DNA of 38,665 bases from a virus, in IMG/VR virus record IMGVR_UViG_3300010155_000023, positions 1 to 38,665 of that record. One strand, 5' to 3'. Under the pieces are notes generated by a model. That model was not told the DNA's origin. It worked only from the letters and a program-made list of their open reading frames with translations, and searched no databases. The position numbers were made by a program, and so were the translations under genes. Of this stretch, positions 18,554 to 27,465 are shown piece by piece; the stretch's first letter is position 1, and the number at the start of each line of letters is the position of its first letter.

Positions 18554-20302
18554 TTACCCCTGTGGAGATAATCTTATATGAGAAGCGACTTCTAAAAACA
18601 TATTTTCTTTTGCTATAAAGTCAGTTTGGTCTTCGGGTAAAAATGCTATCATATTAAAAGAACTTGTCGCAACACCAGCGTTTATAATTACTGTTCCTGT
18701 TTCATAATCTATTGTTCCTGCTTCATCTAATATAATTACCTTTACCCCATTAACATATCTAAATGCTTCAATTTTTTCTGTGTCTGGGTTGTCTTCAAAG
18801 AAGAAATCATGCGGGGTTGCCATAGAATCTGTAACTTCTGTTGAAAAAATTCCATCTCCTTTTGTTTCACCCTTTTTGATATTATTTAAAAATCTAATTG
18901 TTCGTTTTTCTGTCGATTCCAACTGATCACTTCTGAGATTTAATATAAGGGAGGTTATAGTTAGAGCATCCTCTTTCTTCTTAAGTTCATCTACAAGATC
19001 ATCTTTTCTAAAAATAGTACCAAATCTTTTTTCGCCATAATTTTTGTTAATTGTAGATCCTATTAAAACTTCCAATTGTTCTTCGTTTCTTGTAGTTGAG
19101 TTTACAAGATAAACACCATCGATAGTACACAACAACACAAAATCTTCAGATGGAATACACTTAGAAACAATTGTTACTACCAATTTTTCATCTAGAATAT
19201 CTTTTGCGGCTGTACATGTTGAATCTGCATCAAAGGACATAAATACCTTTCCATATTTTGGGGGGTCCATTTCATCCCCACCCCATAATGAAAAGGGCGT
19301 GTCATAATCTTCTCCATATCCACTTTGATTTAAAGTTGCTATACAGTCATTTTTAGTCACCGCTCTGTCCTGAGCAGCAAACCACCTTGGTGCATAAAAT
19401 CTTACGCTATCTAAATTTGGTCCATCACTTCCACCAGAAGAGGCTTCTAATAATGTTATTTCATTACCTTCATATAGATCATCAGTAGTTTCGGAAAAAC
19501 CAAAAACCCCATCTCCTGCTTTTCCGCTACTTCGTATGAATGATAAACGAACAGAATCACCAGCACCTATTGGTCTGCCCACATTTCTATTTGTTACTTC
19601 TTCTTCCAGACCACCGAATATTATTCTAAATCCATTTATATCTCTTTCCAACCAGTATAATTTTTGATCTTCATCAACATCGGTTGTTATATTTGAACTT
19701 AAAAAGTATTCGTCCCAATAAGTACCACTATTCACTTCTACAAGCAAAGAAGATATTTCGATATCTGGATAGTCTCGTAGTACGATACTCTGTGAATCAA
19801 TGTCAACTTCAAATGTTTTTTTATCTACTAAACTCTTTGCCTCATACAATTTAACATCAGGCCACTTTCCTTGATCAGTTAAAGTATATTCTTTTATAGT
19901 TCTAAAATTATATAAAACACCCTCACTGTTTTTTCCTTGAAATACAGTTTCAAGTCTTTTTATCGTATTCCACGAACCACCTTCGGTTATAGAAACTGTG
20001 GCCACAGCACTATTATAACCAGGAATAGCATAACCAAGTGGTTTTGTTAATGAAATTAATGATTCTTGTCGTTGAGCACTATCCAAAAACATCTCATTGG
20101 CAATCATATTAGTATAGTATCCATAATATAGAGTGTTATATGCCAATAAGTCTATTAGAGTAGAAAGAGCCGAACCATCATAATCATAATCATTAAGATT
20201 TGAAGCGGCTCCGGTTTTTTCTGTTTTAAGAAATTTGATAATACTATTTCTGATATCATCAAATCCCAGATTTCCTATTTGTATTTGTTTTCCTATGGAC
20301 AT
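18554..20302 (-). CDS. 6: Baseplate wedge protein gp6-like (baseplate J family), 582 aa
   Basis: The N-terminus LGFDDIRNSIIKFLK, then DYDGSALSTLIDLLAYNTLYYGYY, EMFLDSAQRQESL and KPLGYAIPGYNSA are signature segments of T4 gp6 and related baseplate J proteins. Gp6 dimers form the continuous inner ring of the T4 baseplate and link the wedges round the hub. The middle contains the beta region (IIFGG, GDSVRLSFIRSSG) and ARWFAAQDRAVTKNDC, also usual for the family. Its length is close to T4 gp6 (660 aa) though shorter. Its start overlaps the gp25 stop by one base (TAATG). No Cys-rich insert is present here, unlike its downstream neighbours. Confidence 0.95.
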   Translation of the reverse strand: MSIGKQIQIGNLGFDDIRNSIIKFLKTEKTGAASNLNDYDYDGSALSTLIDLLAYNTLYYGYYTNMIANEMFLDSAQRQESLISLTKPLGYAIPGYNSAVATVSITEGGSWNTIKRLETVFQGKNSEGVLYNFRTIKEYTLTDQGKWPDVKLYEAKSLVDKKTFEVDIDSQSIVLRDYPDIEISSLLVEVNSGTYWDEYFLSSNITTDVDEDQKLYWLERDINGFRIIFGGLEEEVTNRNVGRPIGAGDSVRLSFIRSSGKAGDGVFGFSETTDDLYEGNEITLLEASSGGSDGPNLDSVRFYAPRWFAAQDRAVTKNDCIATLNQSGYGEDYDTPFSLWGGDEMDPPKYGKVFMSFDADSTCTAAKDILDEKLVVTIVSKCIPSEDFVLLCTIDGVYLVNSTTRNEEQLEVLIGSTINKNYGEKRFGTIFRKDDLVDELKKKEDALTITSLILNLRSDQLESTEKRTIRFLNNIKKGETKGDGIFSTEVTDSMATPHDFFFEDNPDTEKIEAFRYVNGVKVIILDEAGTIDYETGTVIINAGVATSSFNMIAFLPEDQTDFIAKENMFLEVASHIRLSPQG

Positions 20303-20706
20303 TATCGAATTCTCTCTATTTGTAGTTTTAAAGAATCTTGTATTTTTTCACTTTCAAACCCGACCACATATTCATACTGAATTTCAATTCCTAGTAGATT
20401 TTCATTAATTTTAGAATCATCAAAAATAATATGATTTACATCTATTCTTGAATCAAACGCTTCTAGTTGATCTTTAATTACATGATAAAACTCTGAAGAG
20501 TATCTAGAATCATAATTCTCAAACAATTGGTCTGCAATATTAACACCAAAATTTAAACGAAATGGTCTCTCTTTTTTTCTTGTTAATATTATATTTTTCA
20601 TCGATTGTTTTATTGAATAATTATTAGTTCTAACATCAACATCACTGCTTATTGGATTCCTACCAAAAGTAAAATTAATATCAGAGTATTTTATTTTTGT
20701 TGACAT
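20302..20706 (-). CDS. 25: Baseplate wedge protein gp25-like, 134 aa
   Basis: Family hallmarks are the small size (T4 gp25 is 132 aa), the early NPISSDVDVRTNNYSIKQS segment, KKERPFRLNFGVN (the conserved E-R-x-F-x-P/L-x-x-G-x-x-L motif region), and a C-terminal beta hairpin (LLGIEIQYEYVVGF). Gp25 belongs to the GPW/gp25 lysozyme-like baseplate family; it binds gp6 and nucleates sheath assembly. It immediately precedes gp6 as in T4. A TATAAATA late promoter ends 17 bases before its start codon, so the wedge and fibre genes can be transcribed from here apart from the hub genes. Confidence 0.95.
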   Translation of the reverse strand: MSTKIKYSDINFTFGRNPISSDVDVRTNNYSIKQSMKNIILTRKKERPFRLNFGVNIADQLFENYDSRYSSEFYHVIKDQLEAFDSRIDVNHIIFDDSKINENLLGIEIQYEYVVGFESEKIQDSLKLQIERIR

Positions 20707-20722
20707 ATTTCTCTCTTTTTAT

Positions 20723-20730
20723 TATTTATA
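20723..20730 (-). promoter_or_regulatory. T4-type late promoter TATAAATA before gp25
   Basis: The minus strand reads TATAAATAAT with the perfect late octamer, in the 31-base gap between the hub C-terminal gene and gp25, 17 bases before the ATG. T4 late transcription uses this -10-like motif with gp55, gp33 and the sliding clamp; a gp33 homologue is present in this window. Confidence 0.75.
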
Positions 20731-20737
20731 AGAAAGA

Positions 20738-21574
20738 TTACTCATCATCACCAAAATAATCCGTTTCCGGATCAATATAATTGCTATCTCGTATGAGAAT
20801 CAAAGTCATCATATGGGTGGATGCTCCAATAATCATATGATTTACTGAGGAGACTAACCACTTACCATTATGCTTTCTTCCCACCAATTTTGTTTCAAAA
20901 TGTGAAATATCTTCTAAAATTTCTACTATATTTCCCGGTCTTACCAAAAAATCACCAGGAACAAGAATCTCCACTTTTTTTGAAAGAATAGTTCGCATTA
21001 ACATATTTCGATACAATGGAGTATGCTTCGGTGTGTTCCAATATGTTGCATATGTCTCATTATACTCTAAATAGTCTTTAAATTTGGTGTTAATGCAAGG
21101 ACACACACAACTAATTTCCGAATCTGGATTTTTCCAATCACAACCAAGCCAATCTTCACCCAGATGTGTCCCTATTAAAGCACACTCGCTTACACTTTCA
21201 TTCAGTTCTTCCATCTCTTCTTCGGTTGGTCGTGGCAGCATTTCGCCATTAAATTTAATCCAGTCTTCAGCAAGTTCTTTTGTTTGAAATTCTTGAACCA
21301 CAGAACCATCTTCAGATATTACTTTATATTTGTTTTGAGATGTTTCTTCTCGGTCAAAGAATACAGTTTCCTTTTTAGGAATTAATTCTTTACAGGGACA
21401 ATTGCAGTATGGATCTTCTTCTGGACATTCTGAATTGTCTACGAACCCTTCCGGATTAGTGCATATATGCTCATTTTCCTCTTCTTGGGCCAGGACAGAA
21501 TGTCCCACTCGCATATCAGGCCAAATAGTATTAGCAAAGGAAGATAGTTGAATTAAGAAATTTTTATTAATCAT
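20738..21574 (-). CDS. Baseplate hub, C-terminal gp27-like part, 278 aa
   Basis: ATG 21574 has an AGGAG seven bases upstream that overlaps the stop of the previous gene. The last 100 residues (ILVPGDFLVRPGNIVEIL ... GKWLVSSVNHMIIG ... MMTLILIRDSNYIDPETD) look like the terminal domain of gp27/GpD hub proteins: a loading-pore beta barrel with PG-x-x-V/I ... Y/W-x-V-x-x-V-x-H ... L-x-L. T4 gp27 ends with an equivalent strand-turn-strand and TIDP. The first 150 residues are acidic and Cys-rich (DPYCNCPCKE, SCVCPC) and not recognisable. As a stand-alone protein it lacks the gp27 N-terminal domains, which appear in the 673-residue gene two places upstream. I infer a two-part hub. Confidence 0.7.
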   Translation of the reverse strand: MINKNFLIQLSSFANTIWPDMRVGHSVLAQEEENEHICTNPEGFVDNSECPEEDPYCNCPCKELIPKKETVFFDREETSQNKYKVISEDGSVVQEFQTKELAEDWIKFNGEMLPRPTEEEMEELNESVSECALIGTHLGEDWLGCDWKNPDSEISCVCPCINTKFKDYLEYNETYATYWNTPKHTPLYRNMLMRTILSKKVEILVPGDFLVRPGNIVEILEDISHFETKLVGRKHNGKWLVSSVNHMIIGASTHMMTLILIRDSNYIDPETDYFGDDE

Positions 21575-21583
21575 TTGTTTCTC

Positions 21584-24500
21584 CTAACATGGGTCATCCC
21601 AACAGCGAATAAACGGACCTTTCCAATCACTTCCACAATTATCTTGCTCATTCTCAAAACAACTACCGCTGGGTTGGCAACATGCTCCCATTAGACTTGG
21701 GGGCTCTGTTGGATGGACATTGGGCACAAAAATTCCCCCAATAGAATCACATTCACTTCGTATAAGATTACGTTCACCATCACCGTCATTATCTCCAGTT
21801 TGACACCAAGTATTTGGTAAGGGACAATCCTCAATGAAGCATTCAGAATTGGGATTCCAGTATGAACTACCCCAATAATGAAATCCGTTACCCGTATTCC
21901 AAAACATAGAATTCCTATTACTTAGGCAATATGTTTCCTGTGTATCTGAATAGTATTCATACGAACAATGAGATCCTTCTGGAATAGGCCATTCAAGAAA
22001 ACCTATATGGTCTACATCCATATTAGAATTTAATGGATTGCCGTAATACCAATACCAGCCACCTTCGTACAAATATGGCGGAATTCCAATTAAATGCCTC
22101 CCCGCTCCACCCACAACGTCTGTTGGGAATGCACAGGCATCTAGCCTAATTAAATCTAATTCTGGATTAAATCCATTTGGACCATAAAAATAATCATCAG
22201 ATCCCGGATCCGAATTCAACCCCAACGCTTCAATGTAACTGTTTGACCAAAAATGAGGTATACAATAAGGATCTCCGCACTCAGGCCCACCACAATCAAT
22301 ACAAGAACTTTCAGCACCATAAAGATATGGATAATGAGGAAGTCGATTATATGTATTTGAAGTGTATAATGCTGTTTTCAACGCAAACCACTCTTCGCCC
22401 ATGACTGGCGGGTCGTAGTTGTCGGTAAGAAAAGTCGGCCATGGTTCGCCCGTTAATTCTTCCCACTTTTCATATGGAAGAATTCTAGAAGCATATCTGT
22501 CATGTGAAAATTTTGTTCCACTAGTACAATCTATTGGAAAGTATGCTACACCTCTTCTAATAGATTTCATCCAATTGTCATAAAAACTTACCCCAAAAGA
22601 TCCATTAATACTATGAGCAGAAACCAAATCAACGGGTGGAGGAGCAAGGTATTTTCCGGGATTGAAGTTTGCCAACCAAGCATAAGATGTTCCTAGTCCC
22701 GCTTCCCCATAACAAAGATAATCATTATAATCTATTTCTGGTATTTTATATGCCTGTTGATTTTCGGGCATAAACATTCTCATACCAGAAATATCAGAGT
22801 TAAACTTAACAAAAGAATTATTAATGCAGTTAAGATAATTACTAGTCGGATCTATGGGAGTATGAAACAATTCTTTTACAACGTTCATATCATCAGGAAA
22901 TACTATATTTTCAAAATACTGATTTGCATTTTCTACTTTTGTAGAATCACAATGGCATGGATTTTTTCTTTCATCCATTCTAACGGCTTCTCCTGAAAGA
23001 CCATATGTTCCAGGAGATATAAAAAATTTCTCTTGATATAGTTCAACCAAATTTAATATAGGAATGCTGTTTTTACTATTGTTATGCCAACCAGTTCTGC
23101 TACTAGAAGAATAAATTACATTATTCGGTTTCGTGCCCCATCGGCCTGGTTGATCCCACCAAATATTTCCCATTACTTCGTAGGGCTCAATTGATTCAGA
23201 TAAGGGGTCTTCCTTTTGGCAATTTCTGTCCCAATTACACATATCTAAATTATCTTTTTTCTTTTTTCCGTTGTTACTTTCACATAAATGAAAACAATTA
23301 CCATCACACGAATTGAATTTTATTTCTGTAATTTCTTCTCCCCATTGCTCTTTGAATTTCTCTTTCAATATTTTATAAAGTTCTGAATATGTCGGAACAA
23401 CATTTAATGATGGATATAACCACCAATTAGAAATTCCCTTTGCAATGTTGGATGAAATAACACCCGTCTCCTCGTAACCCCCAGTTAAGAAATAGTCTTC
23501 TTGATTAACACTGAAAATTATATTTTGAGGATATGGATTCATTTCTCCGTTTGATAGAATTTGTGGTCCGAATCTGTGTTCTATTGAATTGATTATTTCT
23601 TCTGCTATTTCCTCATTATTCTTAACAGATTCATCATAGTGAGGTGGCGAAGCAGAAGAAGCACATTTGTTATGATTTGTTGCATCAAAGTGTAAAATAG
23701 GCAGTTCGTAGCAATCCGGTGATGTAAAGGAACATCCACCAGGATATTTAATATTTGTATTATTTTGATACAATTCTTCAATATTATATCTTTCAATATA
23801 CTCTTCGCGGCCACCATCACAACTGTTTATACATGATGTCTCTAGAGGAAAGAATTTTTTAGAATCAATTATCATCAATCTCAATAGATCATAGTCGTCA
23901 CAGTCTTGATTGGGGTGCATAAAACCATTAGATCCCGTATAACCAGTCTTTAGAAAGTTTCCATTTGGAGCAGATAATAAAATTGAATATGGCATTGGGT
24001 TGATAGCATCGTGGGGCCAGTACCCAGCAGTGTTATTATTGTCTTTTGGAATTATATAATAAGTAGATTCAATTTCCTTATCAATTAAATCAATTATGTC
24101 TTGTGTTTCTCTGATGTCATTTTCACTATGTTGATGATTGTGTTGTGCTGGTCCTGGAACAACCTGATTATAATCAGAATCCCTGCCCACCATTTCCGCA
24201 GCAAACATAAAACATAGAAGGTTGTTATCTGTATTTAATGAATTATGATAATCCACCACCTTTGTTAATGATAGGGGTTCATTATTTTCATCATCTTCGT
24301 CAATACCGTCATCTATTGGTGTATAATTAGTTTCAATCCATTGAGTAATAGCACCATAGTCATCAGTTGGAGGTAAACTTTTTGTTACACCATCCCTCCA
24401 AATATCAACACCTATCTTTTTTGTAATATCATAGCCGTTGTCGTATAAGTCAAATAAATGACTTATTATTTTTTCAACGTAGGAAATAATTACATCTTTA

Positions 24501-25420
24501 TATTTTAATACATCCTCTTCTTCATTTTCGTCATATCCCTCTTCTTCTCTATCGAAATCATAAGTATTAATTATAGATATTTCTATAGTATCTAATTTTT
24601 CATCATTTAAATAACTTGGCATAAATGTTGAAATACCTGGCAAGCCAACTTTATAGTCTACAATACATTCCATTCCAATCCGAACTTTACCATCTTCATC
24701 AACAAACTCATTATCAATTTGATATTTTTCAGCAGAAACTTTTGGATGAATAGTATCTTCATTCATTAAACAAAATGGAGAATGTTCAGAATTGAAGATT
24801 TGATATTCGTTATACCGGTGGAAGATATTTCCAACAGACCTCTCATTCATCGCTCCATATGCACTAAAACGGTCCTGAGGATGGTCATGATCATAAATGA
24901 GCGGTCCAGAATTTGCGTCCCAATACTCGTTAGCACTCCAATAGTTGCAACCTGTTGCTCTGTTGGTATTTCCGTTTCTACTCCATCTTATACACTCATC
25001 TTCATCTTCGTCCTCTTCAAGACAGTATCCATTGAACAACGACTGACATCTCTCTTTGGTCATTTTGAACGGGGAATTTCTTCGGTTACTGCTTCCGGTG
25101 CCCAGGAGTTCGTTTGTGTATAAAAGAGATTCGCCCCACGGACCAACATTGGGTAAACAACAAAAATGACAATCGTCTTCTGGGTCATATATGTTGTCAT
25201 CATATGCAGGCCATTCTGAAAATCCTCCATCGAGTAAAATGTTTCCGTCATCAGAAAGTTTTCCAACATCCCATCCACAACCATATTGTAAATGCATGGA
25301 TGTAGATCTTGCCGTCCTGGTGGAGGAAGCAAGAGGTCCATTTGCATTTATAACAATAAATACAGATGGGTCTGCTGAACATGGTCCATCTTTTTTATCA
25401 CAACAACAGCCTCTAAACAT
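21584..25420 (-). CDS. Unrecognised 1278-aa acidic, Cys-containing protein inside the hub gene pair
   Basis: No family is recognised. It begins MFRGCCCDKKDGPC, then VFIVINANGPLASSTRTARS. Residues about 275-420 hold acidic, helical stretches (YDENEEEDVLKYKD, IISYVEKIISHLFDLY). The remainder is rich in Asn, Asp, Trp, Tyr, Pro and paired Cys, as expected for an extracellular or virion protein. It ends in one complete Cys-rich unit (GACCQPSGSCF ... CWDDPC, about 1245-1278) of the fibre type. It sits between genes carrying gp27-like N- and C-terminal parts, 9-12 bases from each, so it is probably built into or near the baseplate hub or central spike. No lysozyme catalytic motif (E-x8-D-x5-T) was spotted, so a gp5-like tail lysozyme role is not supported. 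Confidence 0.75.
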   Translation of the reverse strand: MFRGCCCDKKDGPCSADPSVFIVINANGPLASSTRTARSTSMHLQYGCGWDVGKLSDDGNILLDGGFSEWPAYDDNIYDPEDDCHFCCLPNVGPWGESLLYTNELLGTGSSNRRNSPFKMTKERCQSLFNGYCLEEDEDEDECIRWSRNGNTNRATGCNYWSANEYWDANSGPLIYDHDHPQDRFSAYGAMNERSVGNIFHRYNEYQIFNSEHSPFCLMNEDTIHPKVSAEKYQIDNEFVDEDGKVRIGMECIVDYKVGLPGISTFMPSYLNDEKLDTIEISIINTYDFDREEEGYDENEEEDVLKYKDVIISYVEKIISHLFDLYDNGYDITKKIGVDIWRDGVTKSLPPTDDYGAITQWIETNYTPIDDGIDEDDENNEPLSLTKVVDYHNSLNTDNNLLCFMFAAEMVGRDSDYNQVVPGPAQHNHQHSENDIRETQDIIDLIDKEIESTYYIIPKDNNNTAGYWPHDAINPMPYSILLSAPNGNFLKTGYTGSNGFMHPNQDCDDYDLLRLMIIDSKKFFPLETSCINSCDGGREEYIERYNIEELYQNNTNIKYPGGCSFTSPDCYELPILHFDATNHNKCASSASPPHYDESVKNNEEIAEEIINSIEHRFGPQILSNGEMNPYPQNIIFSVNQEDYFLTGGYEETGVISSNIAKGISNWWLYPSLNVVPTYSELYKILKEKFKEQWGEEITEIKFNSCDGNCFHLCESNNGKKKKDNLDMCNWDRNCQKEDPLSESIEPYEVMGNIWWDQPGRWGTKPNNVIYSSSSRTGWHNNSKNSIPILNLVELYQEKFFISPGTYGLSGEAVRMDERKNPCHCDSTKVENANQYFENIVFPDDMNVVKELFHTPIDPTSNYLNCINNSFVKFNSDISGMRMFMPENQQAYKIPEIDYNDYLCYGEAGLGTSYAWLANFNPGKYLAPPPVDLVSAHSINGSFGVSFYDNWMKSIRRGVAYFPIDCTSGTKFSHDRYASRILPYEKWEELTGEPWPTFLTDNYDPPVMGEEWFALKTALYTSNTYNRLPHYPYLYGAESSCIDCGGPECGDPYCIPHFWSNSYIEALGLNSDPGSDDYFYGPNGFNPELDLIRLDACAFPTDVVGGAGRHLIGIPPYLYEGGWYWYYGNPLNSNMDVDHIGFLEWPIPEGSHCSYEYYSDTQETYCLSNRNSMFWNTGNGFHYWGSSYWNPNSECFIEDCPLPNTWCQTGDNDGDGERNLIRSECDSIGGIFVPNVHPTEPPSLMGACCQPSGSCFENEQDNCGSDWKGPFIRCWDDPC

Positions 25421-25432
25421 TAGTATTTCTTT

Positions 25433-27454
25433 CTATTCTGTGGGGCAAGCACAGAGACCATCGTGGGAATTTGGAACATCAAAGAAGAATATTTCTTTTG
25501 GTATTGATGGATCTGGATTGTCTTCATCTTCGTTTTGAGGGTCAATTGAATATAAAATATTAGAGGGGAGTTTATACATCTGGACAACATGTTTACGGAA
25601 ACTAACTTCAACATCTTCGTGGTTTATCTCACATGGATTATCACCAATAAGAAAATAACCACCAATAGGCATCATTTGAAATGCTTCTGGATAATCATTG
25701 AAGTCTCCTTCTCCGTTATTTGCTGCGTTTATACCGGGGCCGGAAAATACATTATCACCTTCAACTGAATTCATTAATTCGTTTATGTTGTATGCTGGTC
25801 TAGACCACTCTGGTTGTTGTTCTTGGTACTCTCCACTCAATCCATTTGGTGGAACCACCACAACAAGAGGTGCATCGTCGTTACTTAATATTTCAACATT
25901 ATTTACATAACCTTCAATGAAATCTTTAGGCCATATTTCAACTTCTCTCCAACTATATTCATATATTCCGGTTTTCTTTCCTTGCAGGTATGGGACATCT
26001 ATAATTTTGGCATCTTCAATGACTGCTAAGAATTGGTGTTTTTCTATTTCTTTTTCGTCTTTATGACAGCATATACTTTTTTCATAAACATCCCATTTTT
26101 TATTCAGGTTTAATTTATCTCTGTATATTTCTTTATTATCTTTTAGTTGACCTTTTATGTCTTTTTTTATAGTTTTGAGAATTTTATGGTCTAAATCTGT
26201 CTGGTCGAATATACACTGCCATTGCTTTTTACCTTCTCTAGTAATATCTTTGCTATACTTATCGTGATATGAAAATTTACTATTATATTCTGGTGAGAAG
26301 TATCCATAGATGTTGTCATTTAATTTTATTTTTCTGTTGTAGGTTTCTATAAATTTACTTTTTTCACTAACTAGAGGATATGATTCAACAGTTTTCCAAT
26401 TCCCAAAAGAATCAAAATAATTAAAGTCAATGTTTTCTTTTTCAATTACATCAGAAACATCCATATAATCGTGGTATGGGTTAGAATAATTTGGTTTAAT
26501 ATATTCGTAATATGAATTAAAAACACCACCTTCGAACATTGATAATATGTCAACGTCATCAATCACATCAAATGACGATAATACTGATGTTGGGTGTCCT
26601 CCGTCGTTATCTTCCATACCATAATATGGTGAATATTTTTTAACGACATCCAATCCCAAGAGATATTCAATGGAAACAAAATTCCAAGATTGGAGATCTC
26701 TCCAGAATAAATAGTTTGGGGCGTGTGTATTCGATGCGGGTATAGAATTTTCACTTAGATTCATCATCACACTAATAATTGATTCATTATCTTCTGATTT
26801 TCCCCAAGGATATGTTTTGTTTTTGTGTCTAAACCAAACCGAATTTTCGGTAGGTTCTGCATAATATGGCGTCATGAAATATTTATCATAAATCACATTA
26901 ACTAGACCATCAGTATCAGAATCTTCAGAGGATACAATTTTTCCAATATAATCATCATCTGTTAATTCAATTTCAGTGTTGCTAAGTAAATTATATTCAC
27001 AAGAAATGAAGTCAAGTAAAATTGCATTTTCAGTATTTATTCCTGGAACCGCACTTGATATTCTCTGCGCCATAACATCACCTGTAAGTTTTGATGAATA
27101 TATACAGAATATAAAATTCACAATTTCAGTTTTATCTTCTTGATCTTCCGGAACATCTAGTGGCGTTTCAAATGAAATCTCTAACGTTTCTTCACCAGTA
27201 AAATTAAATTTGTCGTATAAAATTCCAGATTCTTCTATAATAATAAATCCACTAAGAAACGGATTGAAGATATTTTCTTCAATATTGACTAGAGATGCTA
27301 TGTTTGTATGATTTTCTATAGAAAATAGTTCAAGAGTATCTTGAACTTCATCGATTATTAATGGATCTGAAGGCTTCCATTTTTTTATTTTTCTAAGAGT
27401 TATTGAATTTACAGTAATGTCACCAGTTTTAGAATACTTTTCAGATTGTGCCAT
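25433..27454 (-). CDS. 27: Baseplate hub, N-terminal gp27-like part, 673 aa
   Basis: Residues 35-110 (LELFSIENHTNIASLVNIEENIFNP, FIIIEESGILYDKFNFTGEETLEISFETP) follow the hub pattern of marine T4-like phages: a small excursion on the scalar field, E-D/E-S followed by G-x-E-x-L-x-I-x-F. This corresponds to the first tube-like domain of gp27. Residues 215-265 (SIISVMMNLSENSIP, NYLFWRDLQSWNFVSIEYLLG) match the segment 'yl.y.t..gf.f.si..l' common in these hubs. After about 500 the similarity fades into a Gly/Pro/Asn-rich tail. It would make the trimeric ring that adapts the sixfold tail to the spike. The expected C-terminal barrel is missing here and is found at 20738-21574. Confidence 0.78.
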   Translation of the reverse strand: MAQSEKYSKTGDITVNSITLRKIKKWKPSDPLIIDEVQDTLELFSIENHTNIASLVNIEENIFNPFLSGFIIIEESGILYDKFNFTGEETLEISFETPLDVPEDQEDKTEIVNFIFCIYSSKLTGDVMAQRISSAVPGINTENAILLDFISCEYNLLSNTEIELTDDDYIGKIVSSEDSDTDGLVNVIYDKYFMTPYYAEPTENSVWFRHKNKTYPWGKSEDNESIISVMMNLSENSIPASNTHAPNYLFWRDLQSWNFVSIEYLLGLDVVKKYSPYYGMEDNDGGHPTSVLSSFDVIDDVDILSMFEGGVFNSYYEYIKPNYSNPYHDYMDVSDVIEKENIDFNYFDSFGNWKTVESYPLVSEKSKFIETYNRKIKLNDNIYGYFSPEYNSKFSYHDKYSKDITREGKKQWQCIFDQTDLDHKILKTIKKDIKGQLKDNKEIYRDKLNLNKKWDVYEKSICCHKDEKEIEKHQFLAVIEDAKIIDVPYLQGKKTGIYEYSWREVEIWPKDFIEGYVNNVEILSNDDAPLVVVVPPNGLSGEYQEQQPEWSRPAYNINELMNSVEGDNVFSGPGINAANNGEGDFNDYPEAFQMMPIGGYFLIGDNPCEINHEDVEVSFRKHVVQMYKLPSNILYSIDPQNEDEDNPDPSIPKEIFFFDVPNSHDGLCACPTE

Positions 27455-27465
27455 AATATATTATC

